Shown here piece by piece: positions 54,371 through 62,862 of a stretch of DNA of 64,000 bases. Under the pieces are notes generated by a model, which made no database searches, had not been told where the DNA came from, and saw only the letters and a program-made list of their open reading frames with translations. Within the stretch, counting starts at the first letter, position 1; each line of letters starts with the position of its first letter. The stretch is taken from positions 4,759,001-4,823,000 of the forward strand of contig NZ_CP104861.1 in the NCBI RefSeq assembly GCF_025426255.1. Direction: 5' to 3'. This stretch comes from Pseudomonas fragi. GTDB lineage: Bacteria > Pseudomonadota > Gammaproteobacteria > Pseudomonadales > Pseudomonadaceae. The translations under genes were made by a program, and so were the position numbers.

Positions 54371-55794
54371 TGTTGAGCCGCCAGGGCGGTGGCCGGAATA
54401 TTCAGGTTCTGGCCGATTTTCAACTCATCGGTTTTTAAACCGTTGCTCGAGCGCAGTGTCGCCACGCCCACCTGATAACGCACAGCAATCATCGCCAGAG
54501 TTTCGCCAGGGCGAACCGTGTGTTCGCGGGCGCCTTGGGCAATTTTGCCGGTATCACGCAGCCAGGCGATATAAGTGCCCGGTGGCGGGTTTTGCTGGAA
54601 GAACTGGCGCACGCCGCTGCTGATCGAACGGGCCAACGCTTGCTGGTGACTGCTCGACGCCAGCTTGGAGGCTTCATTGCTATTGGAGATAAACCCTGTT
54701 TCGACGAGGATCGAAGGGATATCCGGCGACTTGAGCACCATAAACCCGGCCTGCTCCACGCGCTGCTTGTGCAACGGTGTCACCCGACCGATGTTGCTCA
54801 GGACTTTTTGCCCCACGTTCAGGCTGGAAGTCAGCGAAGCCGTCATCGACAGGTCGAGCAATACGCCTGCCAGCATGCGGTCCTTGTCATCGAGACTCAC
54901 GTTACCCGCACCACCGATCAAGTCAGAACGGTTTTCGCTGTCTGCCAGCCAACGGGCGGTCTCGGAAGTCGCGCCACGTTCAGACAAGGCAAACACCGAA
55001 GCACCAAAGGCTGCCTTGGACGGTGCGGCGTCAGCGTGAATCGACACAAACAGGTCGGCGCCCTTCTTGCGGGCGATTTCGGTACGGCCACGCAGCGGAA
55101 TAAAGTAGTCGCCCGTGCGCGTCAGCTCAGCCCGGAAGCCTTTCATGCCGTTGATCTGGCGCTGCAGCTCTTTGGCAATCGCCAGCACCACGTCTTTCTC
55201 GCGCTGCCCTGCCGAGCCCGAAGCACCCGGGTCTTCACCACCGTGACCGGCGTCAATCACAACCACGACACTGCGCTTGCCACTCGGAATCGGCGGCAGT
55301 TTCACGTCAGGTTGAGCCGGAGTGACCGGCACCACAGGTACCGTCGCCACGTTGGTGGCAGGCAAGCTTGGTGTGAGGTCGGCACCTTGGTCATACAGGT
55401 CGACCACCAAACGGTTGCCGTACTGTGCATTGGGCGCCAGAACGAAGCTCTTGGGAGTGACGGCCTTTTTCAGGTCGATCACCACGCGCAAATCTGTTGG
55501 GGTTCGTTGCGCCGAGCGCATGCTGGTAATCGGTGTGTTGGCCGTCGCTACATTCAACGGCCCGGCCAGGGTCGCGCCATTGATATCAATCACCAGACGA
55601 TCAGGCGCCGTCAGGGTAAATACGCTGTGTTGCACTGGGCCAGTAAGATCAAATACCAGTCGTGTGTTGTCCGGCGCCCGCCACAACCGCACGCTTTTGA
55701 CCTGTGTTGCAGCCACAGCATTGACCGCCATGACACTGAGCAACACACCCACCACACTTACTAACGCGCGAAAGCGCATACCAAACCCCATCAT
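54367..55794 (-). CDS. amiB: N-acetylmuramoyl-L-alanine amidase AmiB (AMIN-Amidase_3-LysM)
   Basis: A 475-residue periplasmic zinc amidase that splits septal peptidoglycan under control of EnvC/NlpD-type activators. It has a signal peptide of about 28 residues, an AMIN domain (about 30-130), and an Amidase_3 domain (about 178-400) with zinc-site motifs IDAGHGGEDPGASG, VSIHADA and LVETGFISN. A C-terminal LysM (VRPGETLAMIAVRYQVG) follows. Two adjacent ATG codons lie at 55794 and 55791; the first overlaps the tsaE TAA by one base. A shorter start at 55779 is possible. Confidence 0.95.
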   Translation of the reverse strand: MMGFGMRFRALVSVVGVLLSVMAVNAVAATQVKSVRLWRAPDNTRLVFDLTGPVQHSVFTLTAPDRLVIDINGATLAGPLNVATANTPITSMRSAQRTPTDLRVVIDLKKAVTPKSFVLAPNAQYGNRLVVDLYDQGADLTPSLPATNVATVPVVPVTPAQPDVKLPPIPSGKRSVVVVIDAGHGGEDPGASGSAGQREKDVVLAIAKELQRQINGMKGFRAELTRTGDYFIPLRGRTEIARKKGADLFVSIHADAAPSKAAFGASVFALSERGATSETARWLADSENRSDLIGGAGNVSLDDKDRMLAGVLLDLSMTASLTSSLNVGQKVLSNIGRVTPLHKQRVEQAGFMVLKSPDIPSILVETGFISNSNEASKLASSSHQQALARSISSGVRQFFQQNPPPGTYIAWLRDTGKIAQGAREHTVRPGETLAMIAVRYQVGVATLRSSNGLKTDELKIGQNLNIPATALAAQQ

Positions 55795-56264
55795 TATTTG
55801 TATTCCGGTGCCAATGCGGCACACCAAGACTCGCCACGTGAACCTTGGGGCGTCAGTTTCAGAAAACGCCCGGTGTTGTGCGGGCTAATGGTAATGGTCA
55901 GGTCGGGCTTTGGCAAAAAGCCTGCACCTTTATCGGGCCACTCGATCAAGCATAGGGCGTCTTCGTCGAAATAGTCGCGAATCCCCATGTACTCCAGCTC
56001 TTCAGGGTCGACCAGGCGATACAGGTCAAAGTGAAAAACGCGAATATCGCCAATTTCGTAAGGCTCAACCAGGGTAAAGGTCGGACTTTTAACCGAACCG
56101 GTATGACCAAGGCCGCGAATCAGGCCGCGGGACAAGGTCGTCTTGCCCATGCCTAGGTCGCCGTCCAGAAAGATCAGGCCGTGTCCTTGAGTAACCGTCG
56201 CCAGTCGCGCGCCAAATGCGCTCATTGCCTCTTCATCGGCCAGTTGCAGTGTTATTTCGTGCAC
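55794..56264 (-). CDS. tsaE: TsaE, ATPase for tRNA t6A modification
   Basis: A 156-residue P-loop ATPase that works with TsaB and TsaD to make the N6-threonylcarbamoyl-adenosine at position 37 of ANN-decoding tRNAs. Walker A GDLGMGKTTL (about 35-44), SPTFTLVEPYEI (switch I region), HFDLYRLVDPEEL and IEWPDKG are all family hallmarks. It overlaps the end of the upstream nnrD by 13 bases and touches amiB by one. Confidence 0.96.
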   Translation of the reverse strand: MHEITLQLADEEAMSAFGARLATVTQGHGLIFLDGDLGMGKTTLSRGLIRGLGHTGSVKSPTFTLVEPYEIGDIRVFHFDLYRLVDPEELEYMGIRDYFDEDALCLIEWPDKGAGFLPKPDLTITISPHNTGRFLKLTPQGSRGESWCAALAPEYK

Positions 56265-57112
56265 GGTGCGTGTTCCTCCAACAACTGTCGAATGGCTGGA
56301 ATCAAATCACTGGCCGCCAGCCCACGGCCCAATTGTCCTTGTTGTTCTCCGGCGCGGGCATGCAGCCACACCGCCAGGCACGCCGCATCAAAAGCGCTCA
56401 TGCCCTGAGCCAGCAGCGCGCCAATCACGCCTGCCAGCACATCACCCAAACCGGCCGTGGCCATCGCCGGGTGACCGTCATTACAAATGGCCAACTCGCC
56501 AGCCAGCCCTGCTACCAGACTGCCTGCACCTTTAAGGACGCACACAACTGAATACTTTTTAACCAGGGCGCGAGCCGCTGCCGGGCGATCAGCCTGTACT
56601 TGTTCGGTACTGATACCCAATAAACGCGCAGCTTCACCAGGATGCGGGGTGATTACCGAACCGGGCGCCAGCTCAATACCTGAGTTGGACAGCAGATTCA
56701 GTGCATCGGCATCCCACACCTGAGGCATTTTTGCCTGCGCAGCAGCCGACAACAGACTACGCCCCCAAGGCCCTTGGCCCAACCCCGGCCCGACTACAAC
56801 CACCGAGGCCTGCGCCAAAACGCCCATCAACTGATTGGCCGACGAGACCCCCAGGGTCATCACCTCAGGTACGCGGACCAGGGCTGCGGGCACGTGCTCG
56901 GGGCGCGTAGCCAGCGATACCAGCCCTGCGCCACAGCGCAATGCTGCGTGTGCGCTCAAGGCAATCGAGCCGCCAAACCCACGGTCGCCGCCCACCAGCA
57001 GCACATGCCCGAACTGGCCTTTATGGGCACTTGGAGCACGTGCAGGCAGCCGTGGCAGGTTATCTGCGCGAAGGGCTTTGGGTCCAACTGACAGGTGTTT
57101 GGTCTGGGGCAT
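56252..57112 (-). CDS. nnrD: ADP-dependent NAD(P)H-hydrate dehydratase NnrD (stand-alone)
   Basis: A 286-residue ribokinase-fold enzyme that dehydrates damaged (S)-NADHX and (S)-NADPHX using ADP. Motifs include GHVLLVGGDRGFGGSIALSA (about 34-53), DADALNLL, the ITPHPGEAARLL stretch and GLGDVLAGVIGALLAQG with the catalytic Asp. In E. coli YjeF this domain is fused behind an NnrE epimerase domain; here the NnrE part is missing and the start is only 62 bases from divergent queG. ATG 57112 is the natural start. Confidence 0.93.
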   Translation of the reverse strand: MPQTKHLSVGPKALRADNLPRLPARAPSAHKGQFGHVLLVGGDRGFGGSIALSAHAALRCGAGLVSLATRPEHVPAALVRVPEVMTLGVSSANQLMGVLAQASVVVVGPGLGQGPWGRSLLSAAAQAKMPQVWDADALNLLSNSGIELAPGSVITPHPGEAARLLGISTEQVQADRPAAARALVKKYSVVCVLKGAGSLVAGLAGELAICNDGHPAMATAGLGDVLAGVIGALLAQGMSAFDAACLAVWLHARAGEQQGQLGRGLAASDLIPAIRQLLEEHAPCTK

Positions 57113-57174
57113 GCGTGTCGAGCTCCGATGTCTGGCAGAATTATACGCATCTCAGCTCCGGTTTCTCTTGCCTC

Positions 57175-58242
57175 ATGCCTGCTATTACTGCCGATCTCCC
57201 CGCTCTCGCTCAGTCCATCAAGGAATGGGGTCGTGAGTTGGGCTTTCAACAAGTCGCCATTGCTGGCCTCGACCTGGGAGAACACGAACACCATCTGCAA
57301 CGCTGGCTCGATGCGGGCTATCACGGCGACATGGACTACATGGCCGCCCACGGCAGCAAGCGCTCACACCCTGACGAGCTGGTACCCGGCACATTGCGCG
57401 TGGTTTCCCTGCGCATGGACTACCTGCCCGGCGACACCCATATGGCGCAATTACTGGCCCAACCCGAAAAGGCCTACGTGTCGCGCTACGCCTTGGGCCG
57501 CGACTACCACAAGCTGATCCGCAAGCGCGTACAGCAATTGGCCGACCGCATTCAGGCGGATATTGGCCCGTTTGGCTTCCGCGCCTTTGTCGACAGCGCC
57601 CCGGTGCTGGAAAAAGCCATCGCCCAACAAGCTGGTTTGGGCTGGATCGGCAAAAACACCCTGGTGCTCAACCGCAAGGCGGGCAGTTACTTCTTCTTGA
57701 GCGAGTTATTTGTCGACTTGCCGCTGCCGGTCGACCCACCCCACGAGACCGAACACTGCGGGCGCTGCACCGCTTGCCTGGACATTTGCCCCACCAATGC
57801 CTTTGTCGGGCCCTATGTGCTGGATGCACGCAAATGCATTTCGTACCTGACCATCGAGCTGAAAACCGCGATCCCCGAAGAACTACGCTCAATGATCGGC
57901 AATCGGGTGTTTGGCTGTGATGACTGCCAGATCGTGTGCCCGTGGAACCGTTTTGCCCGTACCACGACTGAAGGTGACTTCAAGCCCCGGCATAACCTGG
58001 ACAACGCAGGGTTGGCCGAACTGTTTATGTGGGATGAAGACACGTTTTTGAGCCGCACCGAGGGTTCACCGCTACGTCGGGCGGGGTATGAGCGCTGGTT
58101 GCGTAATTTGGCGGTAGGGTTGGGCAATGCGCCTTCAACGATCCCGGTACTGGAAGCGCTGAAGGCTCGGCGTGACTACCCGTCAGAGCTGGTACAAGAG
58201 CATGTGGAGTGGGCGCTTGAACAGCACGCCCAACGTGCCTGA
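57175..58242 (+). CDS. queG: Epoxyqueuosine reductase QueG
   Basis: A 355-residue cobalamin and Fe-S enzyme making the last step of tRNA queuosine synthesis. The N-terminal cobalamin-binding domain is followed by the ferredoxin-like domain, with cluster motifs CGRCTACLDICP (Cys195, 198, 201, 205) and CDDCQIVCP (Cys248, 251, 255). The presumed proton donor Asp140 lies in FVDSAPVLEKA. ATG 57175 is chosen because it aligns with the family start; the longer frame extends back into divergent nnrD. Confidence 0.95.
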   Translation: MPAITADLPALAQSIKEWGRELGFQQVAIAGLDLGEHEHHLQRWLDAGYHGDMDYMAAHGSKRSHPDELVPGTLRVVSLRMDYLPGDTHMAQLLAQPEKAYVSRYALGRDYHKLIRKRVQQLADRIQADIGPFGFRAFVDSAPVLEKAIAQQAGLGWIGKNTLVLNRKAGSYFFLSELFVDLPLPVDPPHETEHCGRCTACLDICPTNAFVGPYVLDARKCISYLTIELKTAIPEELRSMIGNRVFGCDDCQIVCPWNRFARTTTEGDFKPRHNLDNAGLAELFMWDEDTFLSRTEGSPLRRAGYERWLRNLAVGLGNAPSTIPVLEALKARRDYPSELVQEHVEWALEQHAQRA

Positions 58243-58276
58243 CACACCGCCACTCCCCCAGGTTCGTGCCTGCAGC

Positions 58277-58888
58277 TTAATGCTCATCGTTATAAACAAA
58301 CTTGGGCATTTCCCAGTTAAAGCGAATCGCCAGCAAGCGCAGCAATAACCCACCGAACAGCGTGACGAAAATCGCCTGTTCATTGGGCATTTCCATATAA
58401 GTACACAGCAAGAAACACCAGGCCGCTGCAAACGACACGCTGGCATACAGCTCGCGGCGGAAGATCAACGGAATGTCGTTGCAGAAGATGTCACGCAAGA
58501 TGCCACCAAAAACCCCGGTAATCACCCCGCTCACCGAAGCCACCAGCATGCCCTGGCCCATTTCCAGGGCGGTCATGCAGCCAATCAAGGTAAACGCCAC
58601 CAGTCCCAACGCATCGAGGACCAAAAACAGCGAGCGCAAATGGCGCATCAATGGCGCGATAAAGATCGTCACCAGTGCGGCGAAAGTGGTCAACACCAGG
58701 TATTCCGGGTGTTTCACCCAGGTCAGCGGGTAATGCCCCAGCAGCACGTCGCGCACCGAGCCGCCGCCTAACGCGGTGACGCAGGCAATCAGCACCACCC
58801 CGAACCAGTCCATGCCCCGACGCCCGGCAGACAGCGCGCCAGTCATGGCTTCAGCAGTAATGGCAACTAAATAGAGCATCAACAACAT
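58277..58888 (-). CDS. TRIC-type (UPF0126, YicG-like) membrane channel protein
   Basis: A 203-residue inner-membrane protein of seven helices made of two repeats of about 90 residues. Each repeat contains a Gly-rich kinked helix followed by RD: ALGGGSVRDVLLG (about 39-51) and GVFGGILRDIFC (about 125-136). This is the signature of bacterial trimeric intracellular cation channels, K+-permeable in tested members. It is convergent with queG and close to orn, separated by a palindromic repeat. Confidence 0.88.
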   Translation of the reverse strand: MLLMLYLVAITAEAMTGALSAGRRGMDWFGVVLIACVTALGGGSVRDVLLGHYPLTWVKHPEYLVLTTFAALVTIFIAPLMRHLRSLFLVLDALGLVAFTLIGCMTALEMGQGMLVASVSGVITGVFGGILRDIFCNDIPLIFRRELYASVSFAAAWCFLLCTYMEMPNEQAIFVTLFGGLLLRLLAIRFNWEMPKFVYNDEH

Positions 58889-58967
58889 GGCGGCGATCCT
58901 TGCAATAAGGCGCGCAGTCTACTCAGTTGGTGCGGGCACCAAAAGGGGGCAGCCGGGACTCTGCTTC

Positions 58968-59059
58968 TGCAGCCGCTGCCGAAGGCTGCGATAAGGGCCG
59001 AAGGACCTTCAACAGCAGGGCCGCTACGCGCCCCATCGCAGCCTGCGGCAGCGGCTACA
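58968..59059. repeat. Palindromic repeat, TGTAGCCGCTGCCG family
   Basis: Arms TGCAGCCGCTGCCGAAGGCT and AGCCTGCGGCAGCGGCTACA enclose GGGCCGAAGGACC. It lies just past the orn stop. Confidence 0.85.
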
Positions 59060-59068
59060 GAGCGCTGA

Positions 59069-59611
59069 TTAGAACTTGATGAAGTGCTTGCGGTAGTGCT
59101 GCAACTCGGCAATCGATTCGCGGATGTCATCCAGCGCCAGATGCGTGCCCTTTTTCACCAGGCTGTCGCGCACTTCCGGGGCCCAGCGAGCTACCAGCTC
59201 TTTAAGCGTCGAGACGTCCAGGTTGCGATAGTGGAAGTAGCTTTCGAGGGCTTTCATGTGGGTGTACAGGAAGCGGCGATCCTGGCAGATACTGTTGCCG
59301 CAGATCGGCGATTTGCCTTTTGGTACCCATTGTTCCAGAAACGCGATGGTCTGCGCTTCGGCTTCAGCCATGGTCGTGGTGCTGTCCTTGACCCGTTGGG
59401 TCAGGCCGCTGCCGCCGTGGGTGCGGGTGTTCCACTCGTCCATGCGGGCCAACACTTCATCACTGTGGTGGATGGCAATCACAGGGCCTTCAGCCAAGGT
59501 GTTGAGGTTGCTGTCGGTGACGATGGTGGCCATTTCAATAATGACGTCGTTGTCAGGGTCCAGACCGGTCATTTCCAGGTCGATCCAGATCAGGTTCTGC
59601 GCGTTTTGCAT
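59069..59611 (-). CDS. orn: Oligoribonuclease
   Basis: A 180-residue DEDDh exonuclease that degrades diribonucleotides, including pGpG from cyclic-di-GMP breakdown; essential in many gamma-proteobacteria. The first acidic pair is in WIDLEMTGLD (about 10-19), followed by ICGNSICQDRRFL and the C-terminal HLALDDIRESI with catalytic His and Asp. It is divergent from rsgA, with 106 bases between starts, as in E. coli and other pseudomonads. Confidence 0.97.
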   Translation of the reverse strand: MQNAQNLIWIDLEMTGLDPDNDVIIEMATIVTDSNLNTLAEGPVIAIHHSDEVLARMDEWNTRTHGGSGLTQRVKDSTTTMAEAEAQTIAFLEQWVPKGKSPICGNSICQDRRFLYTHMKALESYFHYRNLDVSTLKELVARWAPEVRDSLVKKGTHLALDDIRESIAELQHYRKHFIKF

Positions 59612-59717
59612 AATGGCCTCCAGTGCTTAGTCGCGCAGTTTAGCTTAGGCATGCGGCCCTCGTGCTAAACTCGCCAGCGTTTTACCTTCCTTATCGTTTT
59701 ATCAACACGGAACACCC

Positions 59718-60749
59718 ATGGCCAAACGCCAGCTCAATCGTCGTCAGAATTGGCGCATCGAAAAGATCCAGGGCGAGCGCGCTGCCCGCGCCGCCAAACG
59801 CGAATCCAGTGCCGTCGAAGCGCTTGAAGGCGGTGATTTAGGCCCCGAGCAACTCGGTCTGGTGATCGCGCACTTTGGTGTGCAGGTCGAAGTCGAAGCC
59901 CAGGAAGGCGAGCTCAAAGGCCAGATGTTCCGTTGCCATCTGCGTGCAAACCTGCCCGCACTGGTCACCGGTGACACGGTTGTATGGCGCGCAGGCAATC
60001 AGGGCATCGGCGTTATCGTCGCCCAGTTGCCGCGTAAAACCGAGCTGTGCCGTCCTGACAGCCGTGGCCAACTCAAGCCGGTCGCCGCCAACGTCGATAT
60101 GATCGTGATTGTGTTCGCGCCCATGCCCGAGCCGCACGCCAACCTGATCGACCGCTATCTGGTGGCCGCCGAGCACGCCGGGATTCGCCCGCTGTTGCTG
60201 CTCAACAAGGCTGACCTGATCGACGACCAAAACTCACCGGCGCTCAATGCGTTGCTGGGGGTTTATCGCCAGCTGGGTTATCCGGTGCTGGAAGTGTCAG
60301 CCCATCACGGCGACGGCATGCAGCAGTTGCAAGCGCAACTGGATGGCCATATCAGCGTGTTTGTGGGCCAGTCGGGCGTGGGCAAGTCGTCCCTGGTCAA
60401 CAGCCTGCTACCAGAGGTCAACCTGCGGGTTGGGCCGTTGTCGGAAGTCTCCGGCCAAGGTACGCACACCACCACCACGGCGCGGTTGTTCCACTTCCCG
60501 GGCGGTGGCGAGTTGATCGACTCCCCGGGTATTCGCGAGTTCGGTTTGGGCCACGTAAGCCGCGCCGATGTTGAGGCGGGCTTTATCGAGTTCAACGACT
60601 TGATCGGCACTTGCCGCTTCCGCGACTGCAAACACGACCGCGAGCCGGGCTGTGCTTTGCTGATGGCTCTTGAAGATGGCCGTGTGCAGCAGCAACGCAT
60701 GAACAGCTATCGCTCGATCATTGCCAGCTTGCCTGAGTCGAGTTACTAA
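59718..60749 (+). CDS. rsgA: RsgA, 30S ribosome maturation GTPase
   Basis: A 343-residue circularly permuted GTPase acting late in 30S assembly. The N-terminal OB fold (about 60-140) is followed by G4 NKADL, then G1 GQSGVGKSS and G3 DSPG, the permuted order that defines the family. The C-terminal zinc finger has CRFRDCKHDREPGC. The extreme N-terminus is Arg/Lys/Gln-rich and helical. ATG 59718 follows an ACGGAACACCC stretch. Confidence 0.97.
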   Translation: MAKRQLNRRQNWRIEKIQGERAARAAKRESSAVEALEGGDLGPEQLGLVIAHFGVQVEVEAQEGELKGQMFRCHLRANLPALVTGDTVVWRAGNQGIGVIVAQLPRKTELCRPDSRGQLKPVAANVDMIVIVFAPMPEPHANLIDRYLVAAEHAGIRPLLLLNKADLIDDQNSPALNALLGVYRQLGYPVLEVSAHHGDGMQQLQAQLDGHISVFVGQSGVGKSSLVNSLLPEVNLRVGPLSEVSGQGTHTTTTARLFHFPGGGELIDSPGIREFGLGHVSRADVEAGFIEFNDLIGTCRFRDCKHDREPGCALLMALEDGRVQQQRMNSYRSIIASLPESSY

Positions 60750-60759
60750 GCCGCATAAA

Positions 60760-60857
60760 TGTAGCCGCTGCCGCAGGCTGCGATCGAGCCCGAAGGGGTC
60801 GCGCTTTTCAGAGCGAAGGTCCTTCGGACCTTATCGCAGCCTGCGGCAGCGGCTACA
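60760..60857. repeat. Palindromic repeat, TGTAGCCGCTGCCG family
   Basis: Very regular arms, TGTAGCCGCTGCCGCAGGCT and AGCCTGCGGCAGCGGCTACA, with inner GGTCCTTCGGACC and GCGCTTTTCAGAGCG parts. It separates the convergent rsgA and motB. Confidence 0.9.
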
Positions 60858-60860
60858 AAG

Positions 60861-61841
60861 TTACGGTGCCTTGTCGTCAAACAAGTTGAGCTTCTGACGC
60901 TCTTCATGCATCGGCATCGGCTGTTTATCGGCAGGAAGCTTGATCGGATCGACCGGCTCTTTGGGCAGATCCTGTGGCTTCACCGACTCGGCCCCTTGCT
61001 CACCCTCAATCGCTTGCTGGGCCTTTTTGGTCAGTACCACGATATCGATTCGGCGGTTGATCGGGTTATAGGGGTCGGCCTTGTCGAACAACACTGACGA
61101 GGCATAACCCACTACCCGGGCAATCTGCGTTTCCGGGTAGCTGCCCGCCACCAGGGCACGCCGGGCCGCATTGGCGCGGTTGGCCGACAACTCCCAGTTG
61201 CCAAAATCACCACCTCCCGCATAGGGCATGGCATCGGTGTGGCCGCTGATGCTGACTTTGTTGGGCACAGCCTTGATGGTATCAGCCATGGCCAGCAAGA
61301 TATCTTCGAAGTACGGCTTGAGCCGCGCACTGCCAACATCAAACATCGGCCGGTTTGCCGCGTCGGTGATTTGAATTCGCAGACCGTCAGGGGTGATCTC
61401 GAACAGCAGCTGATCCTTGAATTTGCGCAGTTGCGGGTTTTCTTCAACCTTGTTCTGCAACTCCTGAAGCAGCAGTTCAAGGCGCTCTTTCTCGACTTGT
61501 TCGGCCATGCTCTCAACCTGCTCCGCATCGACCTTGATCTTGTCGGGCTGCGGCTGCAGTTTTTCTTCAGGATTGAGGGTGTTCTCTGGCGCCAACGCGG
61601 GCGTGCCGCCCAAATCAATGATGTACGGCGTGCCGCTCTCACTGAAACCGATCGGGTCTTTGAAATACCCGCCAATGGCGATTTTTTGCTCTGGAGTGGC
61701 GGCCGTCATCAGCCACATCACCAGGAAGAACGCCATCATTGCCGTGGCAAAGTCAGCGAAGGCAATTTTCCAGGCACCACCGTGATGGCCTGAAGCGTAG
61801 CGTTTGACGCGTTTGATGATGATGGGTTGGTTGTTTTCCAT
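60861..61841 (-). CDS. motB: Flagellar stator protein MotB
   Basis: A 326-residue stator subunit. One N-terminal transmembrane helix (about 28-47) carries the proton-binding Asp30 in AFADFATAMMAF, and the plug region follows. The OmpA-like peptidoglycan-binding domain (about 150-275) has ISGHTDAMPYAG and ELSANRANAARRAL. The C-terminal tail (about 280-326) is hydrophilic and Pro/Glu/Lys-rich. It lies three bases downstream of motA. Pseudomonas typically has a second stator, MotCD, elsewhere. Confidence 0.96.
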   Translation of the reverse strand: MENNQPIIIKRVKRYASGHHGGAWKIAFADFATAMMAFFLVMWLMTAATPEQKIAIGGYFKDPIGFSESGTPYIIDLGGTPALAPENTLNPEEKLQPQPDKIKVDAEQVESMAEQVEKERLELLLQELQNKVEENPQLRKFKDQLLFEITPDGLRIQITDAANRPMFDVGSARLKPYFEDILLAMADTIKAVPNKVSISGHTDAMPYAGGGDFGNWELSANRANAARRALVAGSYPETQIARVVGYASSVLFDKADPYNPINRRIDIVVLTKKAQQAIEGEQGAESVKPQDLPKEPVDPIKLPADKQPMPMHEERQKLNLFDDKAP

Positions 61842-61844
61842 AAA

Positions 61845-62696
61845 TCAGCGACCGCGAACCACTTGTTCGAGCTCGGAAAAACTTGGTCGATGCTTGGGAT
61901 ACAGCACTTTACGACCAAATTCGACTGCCAGTGACGGCGGCATGCCCGAGGCCGAAGCTACCAGCGAAGCCTTGATCGACTCGTACACGTTGAGTTCTTC
62001 CTTGGCGTCGTGAGCCAAGGACGTCGCCAAAGGCCCGAAGAAACCGTACGCAGCCAAAATACCGAAGAACGTCCCCACCAAGGCCGCACCAACGTGCATG
62101 CCGATTGCCGCCTGATCACCTTCACCCAGCGAAGCCATGGTCACGACAATACCCAATACCGCCGCCACAATACCGAAGCCGGGCATGCCGTCCGCGATCC
62201 CGGTAACGGCATGGGAAGGATGCTCCAGTTCTTCCTTGAGGTTGAACAGTTCCATGTCGAACAGCCCCTCCAGCTCGTGGGGTGCCATGTTGCCCGACGA
62301 CATGATGCGCAGGTAATCACAGATAAACGCGGTCATGCGCTCATCTTTAAGTACCGTGGGGTATTTGGAGAAGATCGGACTTGCAGCCGCGTCTTCAATA
62401 TCGCTCTCGATGGCCATCATGCCTTCGCGGCGACTCTTGTTCAGAATCTCGTAAACCAGCCCCAGTACTTCCAGGTAAAAAGCGTGGGAGAACCGCGAGC
62501 CAAACATGCCGAGTGATTTTTTGATCACATGCATGGTCATGTAACCGGGGTTGGCTTGCAGGAACGCGCCAAAGGCCGCCCCACCGATGATCAAAACCTC
62601 GAACGGCTGGATCAGCGCCCCGATCTTGCCGTGGGAAAGCACGTATCCGCCGAGCACACTCGCGAACACAACAATGATGCCGATAATTTTAGCCAT
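61845..62696 (-). CDS. motA: Flagellar stator protein MotA
   Basis: A 283-residue membrane protein with four helices (about 1-20, 30-50, 170-190, 200-222). The cytoplasmic loop 60-160 carries the charged residues that touch FliG (Arg near 90, Glu near 98-100). FGIVAAVLGIVVTMASLGE contains the conserved Pro/Gly pattern of helix 3, and VGTFFGILAAYGFFGP is helix 4. ATG 62696 is about 70 bases downstream of a consensus FliA promoter. Confidence 0.96.
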   Translation of the reverse strand: MAKIIGIIVVFASVLGGYVLSHGKIGALIQPFEVLIIGGAAFGAFLQANPGYMTMHVIKKSLGMFGSRFSHAFYLEVLGLVYEILNKSRREGMMAIESDIEDAAASPIFSKYPTVLKDERMTAFICDYLRIMSSGNMAPHELEGLFDMELFNLKEELEHPSHAVTGIADGMPGFGIVAAVLGIVVTMASLGEGDQAAIGMHVGAALVGTFFGILAAYGFFGPLATSLAHDAKEELNVYESIKASLVASASGMPPSLAVEFGRKVLYPKHRPSFSELEQVVRGR

Positions 62697-62764
62697 AGAT
62701 ATAAAGGTACTTAGTAAGTCGGGGTCGAGGTCATATTCCAGCGAAGCTAAAACTCTTCTTCTCC

Positions 62765-62791
62765 TTATCGGCGAATCTGCGCCAGACTATA
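62765..62791 (-). promoter_or_regulatory. FliA (sigma-28) promoter of motAB
   Basis: Minus strand: TATAGTCT (62784-62791), eleven bases, then GCCGATAA (62765-62772). The -10 is identical to the FliA consensus GCCGATAA and the -35 matches TAAAGTTT at six of eight positions, with the canonical spacer. It is placed about 70 bases before motA. Confidence 0.7.
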
Positions 62792-62862
62792 GGCGGTAAA
62801 GCCGAAAAGCCATTCAACCCATTACGGGCGTGTCCACAATCGATGATGACCGCGTTCCCACC

